A stretch of 64,000 nucleotides of DNA from Ottelia alismoides (taxonomy: Eukaryota > Streptophyta > Magnoliopsida > Alismatales > Hydrocharitaceae). Of this stretch, positions 24,378 through 34,800 are shown in pieces. Positions within the stretch are counted from its first letter, which is position 1, and every line of letters starts with the position of its first letter. Under the pieces are notes generated by a model. It worked only from the letters and a program-made list of their open reading frames with translations, was not told the origin of the DNA and ran no database searches. The stretch spans positions 1 through 64,000 of the forward strand of contig JAZKJV010010529.1 of the NCBI GenBank assembly GCA_037367405.1, read 5' to 3'. A program made the position numbers and the translations under genes.

Positions 24378-25394
24378 TGACGTGTCCGCAAAAACCGCGT
24401 TAAGAAGTTGTTTTTAATGGTCGATCGTGAAAAGAAATATGTCGTTCGTTGTAGGCGGCTTTCGAAAACAGTCAAGAAAATAACCACAAATTTTATTCAA
24501 TTTCAATCAAGTGGTTTTGATGTTTATTTTACTTGGGCAATTCCCAAGGTCGATCACAAGGAGGCAAAGGAACAATCTAGAGTTGTGTCTATCCAATTTT
24601 TAGTTCGGTTTTCAAGGCGGTCTTTTTTTTGGAATTTTTCAATGCAATATGAGATGCAACATGCAAATCCGGCCTATTTTATGGACTAAAATGTGAATTA
24701 CGTTCAAATGATGTCTGAAAAATACGAAACTTGGCCGAGATGTAAAATATGATGAAATAAGTGCACTGTAATTTTTTTGAAATTTTTGGATGCAATATGA
24801 ATTTTTTATGGATTTTTAAATGCAGACAGAATGATTTTCAATATTTAATTATAATAAATATTAAACCTACTTATTTTCGAAGAATAAAATTATCTAAGAT
24901 ATATCACTAGGTGATGGATCCCAGAAAAATCCTAAACCTTGAAAATGTGGGGTTGAATATTTATTAAAAATCAAGTACTGAAATGTGCTAAATGTTTTTT
25001 ACAGAGCAAAGTATGCACGCAAATGCAATGATTTTTGGGCACAATGCTAGTCAAAATAATCTCTATAATGTGTGATTTTTGGGGAATTTTTAGAACAACG
25101 GTTGATTAACTGTGAATTTCAGAGCACAGATTGGACAAAATATTCCAATTTCCACAAAACAATTATTTATTAATTAACCGTTCGTCACAAAAATACCCAC
25201 AATATGTCAAAGCGTAGAGAATTAATTAACAAACACCATGCAATTTTTCGATTAGGAGAATAATGTAGATTGATGTCCAAATATATGAGGGAACACAGGG
25301 GTACAGGTGCAAATATAAATAAATAAATAAACATGCAAAAGGCTGTGATGTAAATATCAGACCTTCGGGGGGTATTTGCGCAAAATTCCCAGCA

Positions 25395-25417
25395 GGTCAC
25401 GTGCCCCGCACGTGACC
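25395..25417. promoter_or_regulatory. G-box palindrome pair in A 3' LTR
   Basis: GGTCACGTGC, 3-nt spacer, GCACGTGACC is a perfect inverted repeat holding two CACGTG cores. The same sequence is at 37746-37768 in the 5' LTR. CACGTG is the G-box bound by plant bZIP and bHLH factors; activity here is inferred. Confidence 0.75.
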
Positions 25418-26197
25418 CTGGGTCGGCGGGCTTGATCTGCAAAATGGGAGTCTTTCGGGGGAAACTTTGTAAATTGCCCAAGGGGCACGTGCGCAGCACG
25501 TGACCCCCCTGGGTGTTGCTTGTTGGGGAAGTTCCCCCGCGCACGTGCGAGGGGCGTGCGAGGGGGTCTCGGGCCTCGAGCCCGGCCGGCGGAAGGCGGG
25601 GACGAGGCGGAAGGGCGGTGGTGATGGCCGAGTCGTCCGGCCAAGGCTTGGCCGAAGCGGAGTGCTGATGAGTCGAGGGGGAGCGGGGCTGTAGCGGCGG
25701 AGGGCCGCTTCAGGCAGAGGAGCCGGCGGCTGGGCGGAGTTGTCGAGGCGGAGCGGGGCTGCTGGAGGACAGAGGTTCTGTTGACGAAGCTCGTTGGTGG
25801 CGTTGGCTCGACGAAGGAGCAGGGGCAGAGCTTCAGGCGGAGGTGGCCGACACACGGCCGTGGGGCGTCGAGGGAGAGCGACGGAGATGATGTCGTTGGC
25901 GGCGATGGAGGATGTCGATGACGATGATGGGCGAAGGTCGTGGACGGTGAAGGAGATCGAAGGCGGTGGTCGGCGAAGCTCAGTGAAGTCGACGAAGATC
26001 GCGATGAAGTCGGCGGCGTAGCTCCCGGTGGCGAGGTTGCGAAGGCGGAGGAATCGTGGTCGTGGCGGAGACGAAAGCGTGGAAGCGGTGGAGGAGGAAG
26101 GGTCGACGAGCGAACGGTGATGGAGGAGGTCGAGGCGGAGAGGTAGAGCGAGAGAGAGGGAAAGAGAGAGATAGGGAGAGAGAGAGAGAAGGAAGGA

Positions 26198-26393
26198 TAC
26201 CTGGAGGGGCTCGACGGCGAAGGGGAACTGGAGCGAAGCAGTGGCTCGGAGGCGGTACTGCGGCGAGGTCGACCGACCTCGGATCACGCCGATGGAGGGA
26301 GGCTCGCCGGACTGTCACTACCGGAGAAGGAGTTCCTGGGGGTTGAACGGCGGATGAAGGTCTGGGGGGGGGGGCGGCGATGGAGCTTATATA
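26198..26393 (-). promoter_or_regulatory. TATA box and splice donor in A 3' LTR
   Basis: TATATAAGC on the minus strand (26385-26393) is followed by CTCCAG/GTATCC with the donor GT at 26200-26199, about 185 nt downstream. The equivalent pair in the transcribing 5' LTR is at 38739-38747 and 38550-38549. Confidence 0.65.
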
Positions 26394-26713
26394 GGGTAGA
26401 GGGGGAGAAGGGCTCCGGTGGTTGCGGGAGAGGTTGAGGTCAACGCGGGGATAAGGGAGGAGGAAGTGGTTAGCGGCGCCCGTTGCGAGGCGGCGGGGTG
26501 AAGATTGGGGGCGGCGGTTTCGGAGGGGAGAAGGCCTGAAGAAGACGGTCAAGGGCCGCCCGATAGGCCGAGATCGGACGGCCAAAAAGGAGCCACGTGG
26601 CGAGGGGATGAGGGCAGACGGAGCACGTGCGGAGCACGTGCCTGGGTGGCACGTGCGACGCACGTGCGTCGTTTATTTTTTTTTTAAATACGAGATTTAA
26701 AAAGGCGAAAAAT

Positions 26714-26754
26714 AGCTGACACGTGGCGGCCTCTGGGGCAGCCACGTGTCAGCT
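26714..26754. promoter_or_regulatory. Long G-box inverted repeat in A 3' LTR
   Basis: AGCTGACACGTGGC and GCCACGTGTCAGCT form 14-bp perfect arms around a 13-nt spacer, each with a CACGTG core. It lies upstream of the TATA box (higher coordinates on the minus strand), in U3. The copy in the 5' LTR is at 39068-39108. Confidence 0.8.
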
Positions 26755-27612
26755 CCAGAAAAATCCGCGAATAAATTCATTGTAAAATCGATAAAAAATA
26801 GCAAATGACCTCGGATTGAAAAAGTTCCTTCACAAAAAATGCTCGTCTCGACGAGATCTACAACTTTCATGAAGACATCAAAGCCAAAATCGGTCAAATG
26901 TAAAAAGTGAATTTTTGGGGTATCCTATGTACATAGAATACCTTGATTTTGGGGTTTTCTAATTTTTTTTATCATTTTTAAACAAGATAAAAATCCAGAA
27001 AATATGGAAAATTCAAAGATAAATAAAAGACATCTAAATCTAATTTTTTTTATTTTTATTAATGAAGAAAATATGTACATAACTTAAAGGTCAGAAGCCG
27101 CGAAAAATACAATGTACAAAAGAGGCCCAAAACCCAACTTTCACATACGAGATCCGATTCACTTGAACTTAGTCTTGTTTTGAAGGTAATTGAATGTGCA
27201 TTAGTTCAAAAGTGAGTAGGATTAAATCGGACATTGGATGAGGAAGATATGTGGCTTTTAGTCCGAAAATCCTGAACTTAGGGTTTGGGTTTTTAGTCCA
27301 CTTATTTGGATTAATGATTTTTTTTGTATTTTTCATTTATTCTTGTGAGTGATATGTACACAATGGAAGTGGCTTTGGGTTATTCAGAGTTAGCATGAAG
27401 GAGTTAAAAATCTGGGAAGTTAGGCTATTTACAGGTCAATTTGGGCTTGGATTTTTGGCTTCTTAAAATATGCAGAAATTAACGCTATAATGTCATTCTT
27501 ATGAAATCATGCCTGAATGCTAATTATGTGAAATAAATGCAGAAATGCAGTTGATTTTTAGGGACTTAAGCTTAATAAATGAGATTTAGAGTGATGAATC
27601 CGAGATTCATCA

Positions 27613-27626
27613 TCCCCCTATACTTA
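27613..27626 (-). other. Polypurine tract of element A
   Basis: Read on the minus strand, TAAGTATAGGGGGA directly precedes the 3' LTR start TGATGAA. This is the expected plus-strand primer site. Confidence 0.85.
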
Positions 27627-29240
27627 AACCATGCTCGTCCCTGAGCATCAAAAAGACATGCCATGAAGTGAAATGAGACTGGGTTCCATACCAAGACCAT
27701 GAGCTGAAGGTGAGAATGAAACTAAACTTGACCTTTGGATTAATAATGTGGCGGAACTTCTGTGAGACTTAGAATTTTAAAATCAACAGCCCTCAAGTTC
27801 TACACATCATTGTCACAGTTTCGGCTCAGAAGTCATCTTAGATCAATCCTCTTCCCAAAGTATACCCTATGAACATTGAATAACCGACTCGTGTGTGTGA
27901 AGGGTTTTAGCTCTTCCCATTCAGAATGCCGGTCTACCATGCTCCTCTCCTCTCCAGTAACTCGTCCTCGGGGAGTCAGGTATTTCCTTCTAAGGTCTGT
28001 CGTGCTGTGTTCACAATCGAAATGGGGGAGAAGCTAGAAGAAAGAGAAAAAACTGGAGGGGGTGGCCAGTGTAGTCACCTCTCCTTGTGAAGATGGCCAG
28101 TGTAGCCAAGTCTCCACCAAGATCTGCAGGTTTCTTGAAGCTTGGACCTTTTTGGTCGAATTTTTATTTGGTAGAATGCTTCTTTGTATTTGGAATTTTT
28201 GGTGGTTCTGCTTGGATCTTGTTTTGCCCCTACGGATATAGCATCTTTTTATTCCGTACATTTTTTGGGGTCTTAGAAAAAAAATTGTGCCCAGCCGTCC
28301 ATCCCTTTTCCGAAGCTTTATTTCAACCCGTACTCCGGTCTTTAGATTTCCACGCTACCAGAAAAGAGACTCACACAGTCTTCCAACATCCCGTCTGGGT
28401 TGAGCTAAGTGCATAGTGCGAGAGTACAAATTAATTCCCTATTCCAGAGTTGTACCCAGAAGGAAGAGATCAGGTTAGACACTAAGAGTCAAACACTGCA
28501 CATTGTCGTGTGGAACTTAAAGAATTAAGTCAAAAGACCTGAAGCTCTTAAAATCCTATTTCTTGGTGAAGTTCCTCTGAAATTAGGTGGATTAAGGGCA
28601 AGCCCAGACCACTCTCGGTTTCGCCACATAACTCGGTTCAGAACCCAATGACTTTTCACAGATGCAAATGCATGTAAAGTTGGATGAAGTGCAGGTGTGT
28701 GCAATGTAGACACATTTTTTTGAATTTTTTTTGACATTTTATGCAAGGGATTTTTTTATGCAGAAAATGGAATCAGAAGCCCCTTTTTTTTTCAAAATTT
28801 TTGGGCAAGTCAGTGTTAGTAGCAAAACTCTTTTTTTTTCTCTTCTTTTTTTTTCAAGTTAGTACCCACCCTGTAAATACATATAGACTTACGCGCAAGT
28901 ACGAGATATGGGTAAATTATATACATAGTATATACAGACCCCCCTATACTTAGCGAGTGCTGTGTCCTCAGAGCACAAAAAAGCGTAATGACGACATAGC
29001 TCGTGCTAAGCGTAAGGGAGTGGAAAATTTATATACAATGGGTTAGGAAGTAAAGTGGAAAAGAGGCAGGTCATGATATGTGAATGAGGAGAGTATACAC
29101 AGGTGGGTGTCGGTTCCCCCTATACTTAGGCTCTTGACAGCCTAAGTATGGACGAATGGTGGGAATGGAGCGATCGAGAGTTAGGAGAGGAATGCTATAT
29201 ACCAGATGGCATCGGTCCCCCCCTATACTTAGGCCTTGGC
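27627..29240 (-). other. 3' non-coding region of element A
   Basis: About 1.6 kb between the integrase stop and the 3' LTR has no conserved ORF and no env-like gene, although some Athila elements carry one there. It holds the GGCTACACTGG doublet (28063-28115) and the hairpin array (28939-29247). Alignable blocks are shared with B 43872-45930 and C 4640-7165. Confidence 0.7.
28063..28115 (-). promoter_or_regulatory. Conserved doublet motif in the 3' region of A
   Basis: On the plus strand TGGCCAGTGTAGTCACCTCTC and then TGGCCAGTGTAGCCAAGTCTC occur, with CCAGTGTAG cores 31 bp apart. On the coding strand this reads GGCTACACTGGCC twice. It corresponds to B 44338-44390 and C 6643-6695. Confidence 0.7.
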
Positions 29241-29247
29241 CTAAGTA
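28939..29247 (-). repeat. Polypurine-tract-like hairpin array of A
   Basis: There are three CCCCCTATACTTAG sites at about 28940, 29116 and 29219. The second forms a stem TATACTTAGGCT (29121-29132) with AGCCTAAGTAT (29139-29149). The third is a near-perfect palindrome, TACTTAGGCC, TT, GGCCTAAGTA (29226-29247). The right arm of each resembles the polypurine tract core on one strand. Confidence 0.85.
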
Positions 29248-31847
29248 GAGGAAGAAGCTGTACAAGGAGACCAATGTGGTCGGGAGGGAGGGTGGGTGTG
29301 ATCAGATAGATTCTCAATATCCTCGCTCTGCGTGAAATAGATGGCCTCGACTTGAACTGTTTGTTCTTTGGATGATTCAATGTATGGCTTCAGCATTTGT
29401 CCATTTACTGAGAACGGTTGTGCATTCTCTTTGAGTTCGACAATATCTATGCTTCCATTGGTATGCACATCGACAACAATGTAGGGGCCCGTCCATTTTG
29501 ATTTGAGCTTCCCATGAAAAATCTTCAACCGAGCATTAAACAACCACACTTTCTGTCCAGGGATAAAGGTCTTCTCTCGAATGTGTCTATCATGCCATCT
29601 CTTGACCTTGTCCTTATAAATCACACTGTTGTCATATGCCCGATTTCGGATTTCAATTAGCTCATTCAGATTTAAGTCTCGACATAGTTTCCCAAGGTGA
29701 CAACTCCAATTCAACTTTTTGATCGCCCATTCAGATTTGTGAATCAGTTCTGCAGGAAGATGACATGGCTTGCCATAGATCATCCTAAAAGGTGAAGTAC
29801 CGAGTGGACTCTTATAGGCTGTCCTATAGGCCCATAGAACTTGGTCCAGCAGTGTCGACCAATTCTTCCTATCGGGACGAACCAACTTCTGGAGAATGCT
29901 CTTCACTTCTCTATTAGAAACTTCTGCCATGCCGTTAGATTGTGGATGATACGGGTTGGCTATTCTATGCTCAAATTTGTACTCCTTAGCCAAAGATCTC
30001 ATTTCCCTGTTCACGAAGTGGCTACCTCCATCAGAAATCAATACTTTTGGTATCCCGAACCTCGCAATGATGTTATCTTTGATAAACTTACAGACGACTT
30101 TGCTATCTGCGGTTCGGGTTGGAATAGCCTCTACCCATCTTGATAAATAATCCACCGCTAACAAGATGTACTCAAATCCATTGCTGTTGGGAAAGGGACC
30201 CATAAAATCGATCCCCCATGCATCAAAAACATCGCAGAAAATTATCGGTTGCATGGGCATTTCATCTCTATATCCCATAGTCCCTCCCATTCTTTGACAA
30301 ATCGGGCATGACCGTACAAATTCATTAGCATCTTGAAATAAGGTCCGCCAGTAAAATCCACATTGGAGTACCTTGTGCGCGGTTCTCTTTCCCGAATGGT
30401 GTCCTCCAGCCTCGAGAGAGTGACAGCGTGTGAGGACACTCTGATATTCCTCCTGAGGAATACATCTTCTCCAGACACAATCCGGTCCTTCATAGAAAAG
30501 GAAAGGATCGTCCCAATGGTATTTTCTCGAATCTGACTTTAATCGATCAATCATTTTTTTGGTCCAACCATAGGGAACCTTCTTGGAGACAAGATAGTTC
30601 ACTATGTCGGAATACCATGGGGTTGACTCAGTGACGCAAACCGATTCGTCTGGAAAAGTCTCCTTGATTGGTCCAATATCAGGATGATCATTTTGCTCGA
30701 TTCGGGAAAGGTGATCAGCAACCACATTCTTTATTCCAGGTTTATCCTTAATCTCCAAATTAAACTCCTGGATTAACAAGATCCATCTCAAAAGTCGTGC
30801 CTTGGCATCCTTCTTATCCATGAGATATCTGATTGCTGTGTGATCTGTGAAAATGGTCACCTTGGAGCCCAATATGTATGATCTGAATTTTTCCAGGGCC
30901 CAAACAACCGCGAGCATTTCCTTTTCAGTTACTGTATAATTTCTCTGTGCAGGATCCAACACTTTGCTCGCGTAGTGAATCGCATAAGGAATTCCATCTC
31001 TTCTTTGTCCGAGAACTGCTCCGACAGCAGAATCCGATGCGTCAGTCATGATCTCGAAGGGAAGAGACCAGTCGGGAGCTTGTAATATCGGCGATTCACA
31101 TATTTTCTTTTTCAGGAGCTCGAAGGCCTCTAGACATCGGTGATTTACAATAAACTCGGTGTCTTTTCCTAAGAGCTCAGTCAGTGGGCGGGCGATCTTT
31201 GAAAAATCAGGAATAAACCGTCGATAAAATCCAACATGCCCTAAGAACGACCTCACTGACTTGACGTTGGTTGGTGGCTCAAGTTTCTTGATCACATCCA
31301 CCTTGGCAGGGTCCACCTCCATCCCTTTTTTGGAGATGACGTGCCCCAACACGATACCCTCAGTCACCATGAAGTGACTCTTCTCCCAGGAGAGTACCAA
31401 ATTTACCTCCCTGCATCTCTGAAGGACTCGGTCCAAGTGTGCTAAGCATGTATCAAATGAATCACCATGAACCGAGAAGTCGTCCATGAAGACTTCCAGG
31501 AAATCACCAACCATTTCGGCAAATACGACAATCATGCACCGCTGAAATGTGCCTGGGGCATTGCAAAGCCCGAATGGCATACGCTTGAATGCGTAAGTAC
31601 CGAAGGGACATGTGAACGTGGTCTTTTCCTGGTCCTCGGGAGCGATAGCTACTTGATTGTAGCCGGAGTACCCATCAAGAAAACAGAAGAATGCTTTCCC
31701 TGCAAGTCTCTCCAATATTTGATCAATGAATGGCAGTGGAAAGTAGTCTTTCTTGGTCGCAGCATTCAGGCGCTGGTAATCGACACAGACGCGCCACGAC
31801 ATGGGTACTCGGGTCGCGATCTCTACCCCCTCCTCGTTGGTAACCAT
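29241..31847 (-). CDS. pol: Element A Pol, C-terminal part: reverse transcriptase, RNase H, integrase
   Basis: This 868-residue frame copies RNA to DNA and inserts it into the genome. RT begins in the upstream frame. Here VCVDYQRLN and PFGLCNAPGTFQRC are visible, and the catalytic FMDD is at about residues 120-123, the usual Athila variant of YxDD. RNase H has [28 protein letters not shown] and ADHLSR, keeping its acidic residues. Integrase has an HHCC zinc region (GGHHSGKRTAH ... CPICQ). Its core has [20 protein letters not shown] and the distal Glu in MAEVSNREVK, so the D,D,E triad is intact. The end includes KWTGPYIV. The ATG at 31847 is internal to RT; the true frame continues from the gag-pro ORF through a frameshift near 31887. 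Stop just after VQVEAIYFTQ and a short tail. Confidence 0.92.
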   Translation of the reverse strand: MVTNEEGVEIATRVPMSWRVCVDYQRLNAATKKDYFPLPFIDQILERLAGKAFFCFLDGYSGYNQVAIAPEDQEKTTFTCPFGTYAFKRMPFGLCNAPGTFQRCMIVVFAEMVGDFLEVFMDDFSVHGDSFDTCLAHLDRVLQRCREVNLVLSWEKSHFMVTEGIVLGHVISKKGMEVDPAKVDVIKKLEPPTNVKSVRSFLGHVGFYRRFIPDFSKIARPLTELLGKDTEFIVNHRCLEAFELLKKKICESPILQAPDWSLPFEIMTDASDSAVGAVLGQRRDGIPYAIHYASKVLDPAQRNYTVTEKEMLAVVWALEKFRSYILGSKVTIFTDHTAIRYLMDKKDAKARLLRWILLIQEFNLEIKDKPGIKNVVADHLSRIEQNDHPDIGPIKETFPDESVCVTESTPWYSDIVNYLVSKKVPYGWTKKMIDRLKSDSRKYHWDDPFLFYEGPDCVWRRCIPQEEYQSVLTRCHSLEAGGHHSGKRTAHKVLQCGFYWRTLFQDANEFVRSCPICQRMGGTMGYRDEMPMQPIIFCDVFDAWGIDFMGPFPNSNGFEYILLAVDYLSRWVEAIPTRTADSKVVCKFIKDNIIARFGIPKVLISDGGSHFVNREMRSLAKEYKFEHRIANPYHPQSNGMAEVSNREVKSILQKLVRPDRKNWSTLLDQVLWAYRTAYKSPLGTSPFRMIYGKPCHLPAELIHKSEWAIKKLNWSCHLGKLCRDLNLNELIEIRNRAYDNSVIYKDKVKRWHDRHIREKTFIPGQKVWLFNARLKIFHGKLKSKWTGPYIVVDVHTNGSIDIVELKENAQPFSVNGQMLKPYIESSKEQTVQVEAIYFTQSEDIENLSDHTHPPSRPHWSPCTASSST

Positions 31848-31885
31848 CTGGATTCCCGACTTCTTCGGGACGACATGAAGGGGGG

Positions 31886-34800
31886 CTACCCAGAGTCAGA
31901 AATGGGGTAAATAAATCCTGCTTTGCACCATTTCTCTATTTCTTTCTTCACCACTTCCCGAAGATTGGGGTTTAATCTTCTCTGAAATTCACGGGAAGGC
32001 CTTGCATTATCCTCAACATAAATTTGGTGCGAGCAGAGAGCGGGGTTTACTCCTACGAGATCCGACACAATCCAACCTATGGCTTTTCGATTTCGCTCAA
32101 GGACTTCGATCAGTCTGGATTCTTGGTCCACGGTTAATGATGAGCTAATGATCACAGGGAATTTTTCTTTGGGTCCATTGAGGAATGCATATTTCAGCGT
32201 GGGAGGTAATGGTTTCAACTCAGGTAATTCAGAATCATCAATCAAGTCTGGCTGAATTATCTTTGTATCTGGTTCAGTGTCGGTCGGTGGTGAGTCACTG
32301 TGTGAAGTGTTGGCTACCAATTCAGAAGTCAGATGGGTCGGATCGCTAGAGTAAAATGGTAATTCGGCCAGAGCCGCGTCCGATTCGTCATTGATTTTTC
32401 TTGACACATCCGAAAGGTTTTCTGTGTCATTAATGGTGAAGTAGTCTGAGTGTTTTGAGATGTTTGGAAATATCTCGCAAAGTGCATTGTGCATCATTTC
32501 TTCTTTCGAGGAAGTGCTTTCAGTCTGTATGTCTGGAAGTTGGTCCCATGGCCCAGTGGTTCTGAGGAGATTACATTCTGATGTTTCGGCATCTTCAGTT
32601 GTGGATTCGGAGTCTGGCCTTTGCCACTTTGTTTGTTTCATCTCCAAGTCCACTTCTCCGCCTGGAGAACGGAATTTCATCATGCCAGTTCCGTAGTCGA
32701 ATACGGCTTTAGCGGTTCTTAAGAAAGGTCTTCCGAGAATGATTTGTGATTCCTTCCAATGGTTCGGGGTTTCCATGTCCAGGACAGTGAAGTCTACTTT
32801 GTATTCTGTACCCTCGATAATGATGATGACATTCTTCACCTCTCCCTTAGGTCTTTTAGTGGATTTGTCAGCAAATTGGAGTAAAGATGATGATTTCTTG
32901 AGAGGGCCCAACTCCAATCGATAATATAAGGCTAAGGGTAGAAGGTTTATGGAAGATCCATTGTCGAGAAGTGTGCGTGTGAATGCTATGCCGCCAATGT
33001 GACTCTCCACATAATGGGCGCCCAGATCCCTTTTCTTTCTTGGCAGATGCTGGTTCTTGACACATTTGGTGGTGGCAACTGTCAAGATATGCGTCTCCAC
33101 AAATTGACTTGTTCTCTTTGTACGAGTCCTAGTGGGAGTGCATTTTGCCTTCAAGTATTTTTGAAAGGCCGGATTACCTGCCACGTATTGATCAAAGGGT
33201 ACTTTGACTGTGATGTTTTGTTGGCAGAATTTTTCCATGACTGGGTCATCTTTGATGTTTTTCTTTTGTTTCCCTTTCTTTAGGGCATGTGGGAAAGGAA
33301 TGGAAGCACTTGAGACAGGGGACAGAAGGTCAGAATCATAAATACGAGCATCTTTATTAGACTTGGAGTTTTTATTACAATCATCAGATTTTTGATAATA
33401 ATCAAAATCAGGTTGCTGAAAAGATGACAAAGGTATTTTTGCAGCAACTAGAGGTTCAAGGTCCTCTGCAGACTCCATAGATGCTTTCCCCTTCTCTGGT
33501 GCTAGGATCCTCAGGCATCTTTCTCCATCTTCCTCGGAAGCATCCTCCGGTTGATCCTCCGAGTCTTCATGAACCGATTCCTGAGTCCGATCAGGTACGG
33601 CCACGGTCCTTCCGCTCCTGAGTGACATGGCATGTATATTGTCAAACGAAAGGTTCTCATGTTCAAAAGTGGAAAAATCTGAATAGTATACCTGGCCAGT
33701 GTGTTGAGATGATTGAGATCGGTTCAAGCTATTGGGGTTAGCTTGAACTTGGGCGGGAATGGTTGTAGTGGGGACAGTCTGCTCATCCTTCCAACGGGAC
33801 AAGCGGTTGACATCAACTCGAAGATCTTCCAGCTCATTTCGGAAGTGACGAAACTCTTCAAGTATTTGTCTCTGGATGTCGATCGGTTCTTCTAGGGGTT
33901 TGGATGATTGAGCTGATTGTCTGGGGGCTTGAGATTGCTGATGGTATTGCTGAGGTTGGCTCTGGCGATTGTAGGGTTGCTGCTGCTTCGGTTGCTGGAA
34001 TGCGGCATTATAGAAAGTGGGTGGGCGCTGATAAGTCTGACGGTCTCCCATATTACCCTGTCGGGTAGTGTCTTGGGTGTACCAGATGCCATTCACTTCA
34101 AATGTCAGAGGCGGGGCTTCCTTGAATGTCTCAGTCAATGGGGGCTGCTGTTGGGAAAATTGGGCGTGGGATTGATCGTGAGCCCATGGTTGTTGTTGCT
34201 CTGCTCCTGGTTGTTCCTGGACATGATGGACATGATATATCGGGACAGTAGGTGCACTAGGCATCCCCATTTTGGATACCTTCTCGGTGAGTTCCTCCAT
34301 CTGCTTCGGGAATTGCGAAATCCTACTGTCGATATCGTTCATTCTCTTGTCCACAATTGTCAATTTGTCAGAAATAAAATGCATGCTTGGAATCAAGTCC
34401 TCAGCTATTTCTGCCACCGTCTGCTTCCCACCTTTGGCTTGAAGGGTGTTCAGGGAATCAGTGTATGTTCTACTGGCAATTTGAGACCGGCTTGTTTCTG
34501 CCATCTGCTCCAGTATTTTCCAGACGGTCTCAGCCCCACGTGATGTATAATTCCCTCCGCAGGCAGCGCTAACTAATCCTTGAGTCTCATGATTTAGACC
34601 AGAGTAAAGAGACTGGACTAGGATGTTATTGTCCAGGTTATGGCAAGGACATTTCTGAAGTAGATCTTTAAACCGGTCCCATGCCTCACAGAGTGGTTCA
34701 TTGGGCATCTGAGAGAAGCTGGTGATGCGGGTCCTCATTTGATTGGTCCGGCTCAAGGGGTAGAATTTCTTCAGAAAGAGGTTTTTGAACCTCTCATAAG

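Larger units (their letters stand above)
24378..27612 (-). repeat. 3' LTR of element A
   Basis: On the minus strand it begins TGATGAAT, 4-5 nt, ATTCATCA and ends GGACACGTCA. It contains a TATA box, a splice donor, a GA-rich microsatellite (26146-26191), a poly-G run (26363-26374) and at least twelve CACGTG cores. Large overlapping ORFs on both strands (for example 25397-26287) come from GC-rich composition and are not called. Confidence 0.95.

Noticed and set aside
25397..26287. Long ORFs (about 230-310 aa) in the GC-rich part of both A LTRs and similar ones in D, B and E LTRs
   Set aside because: They overlap each other on both strands, are low-complexity R/P/S-rich, include CT-repeat translations, and run through the proposed splice donor. 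GC composition explains them.
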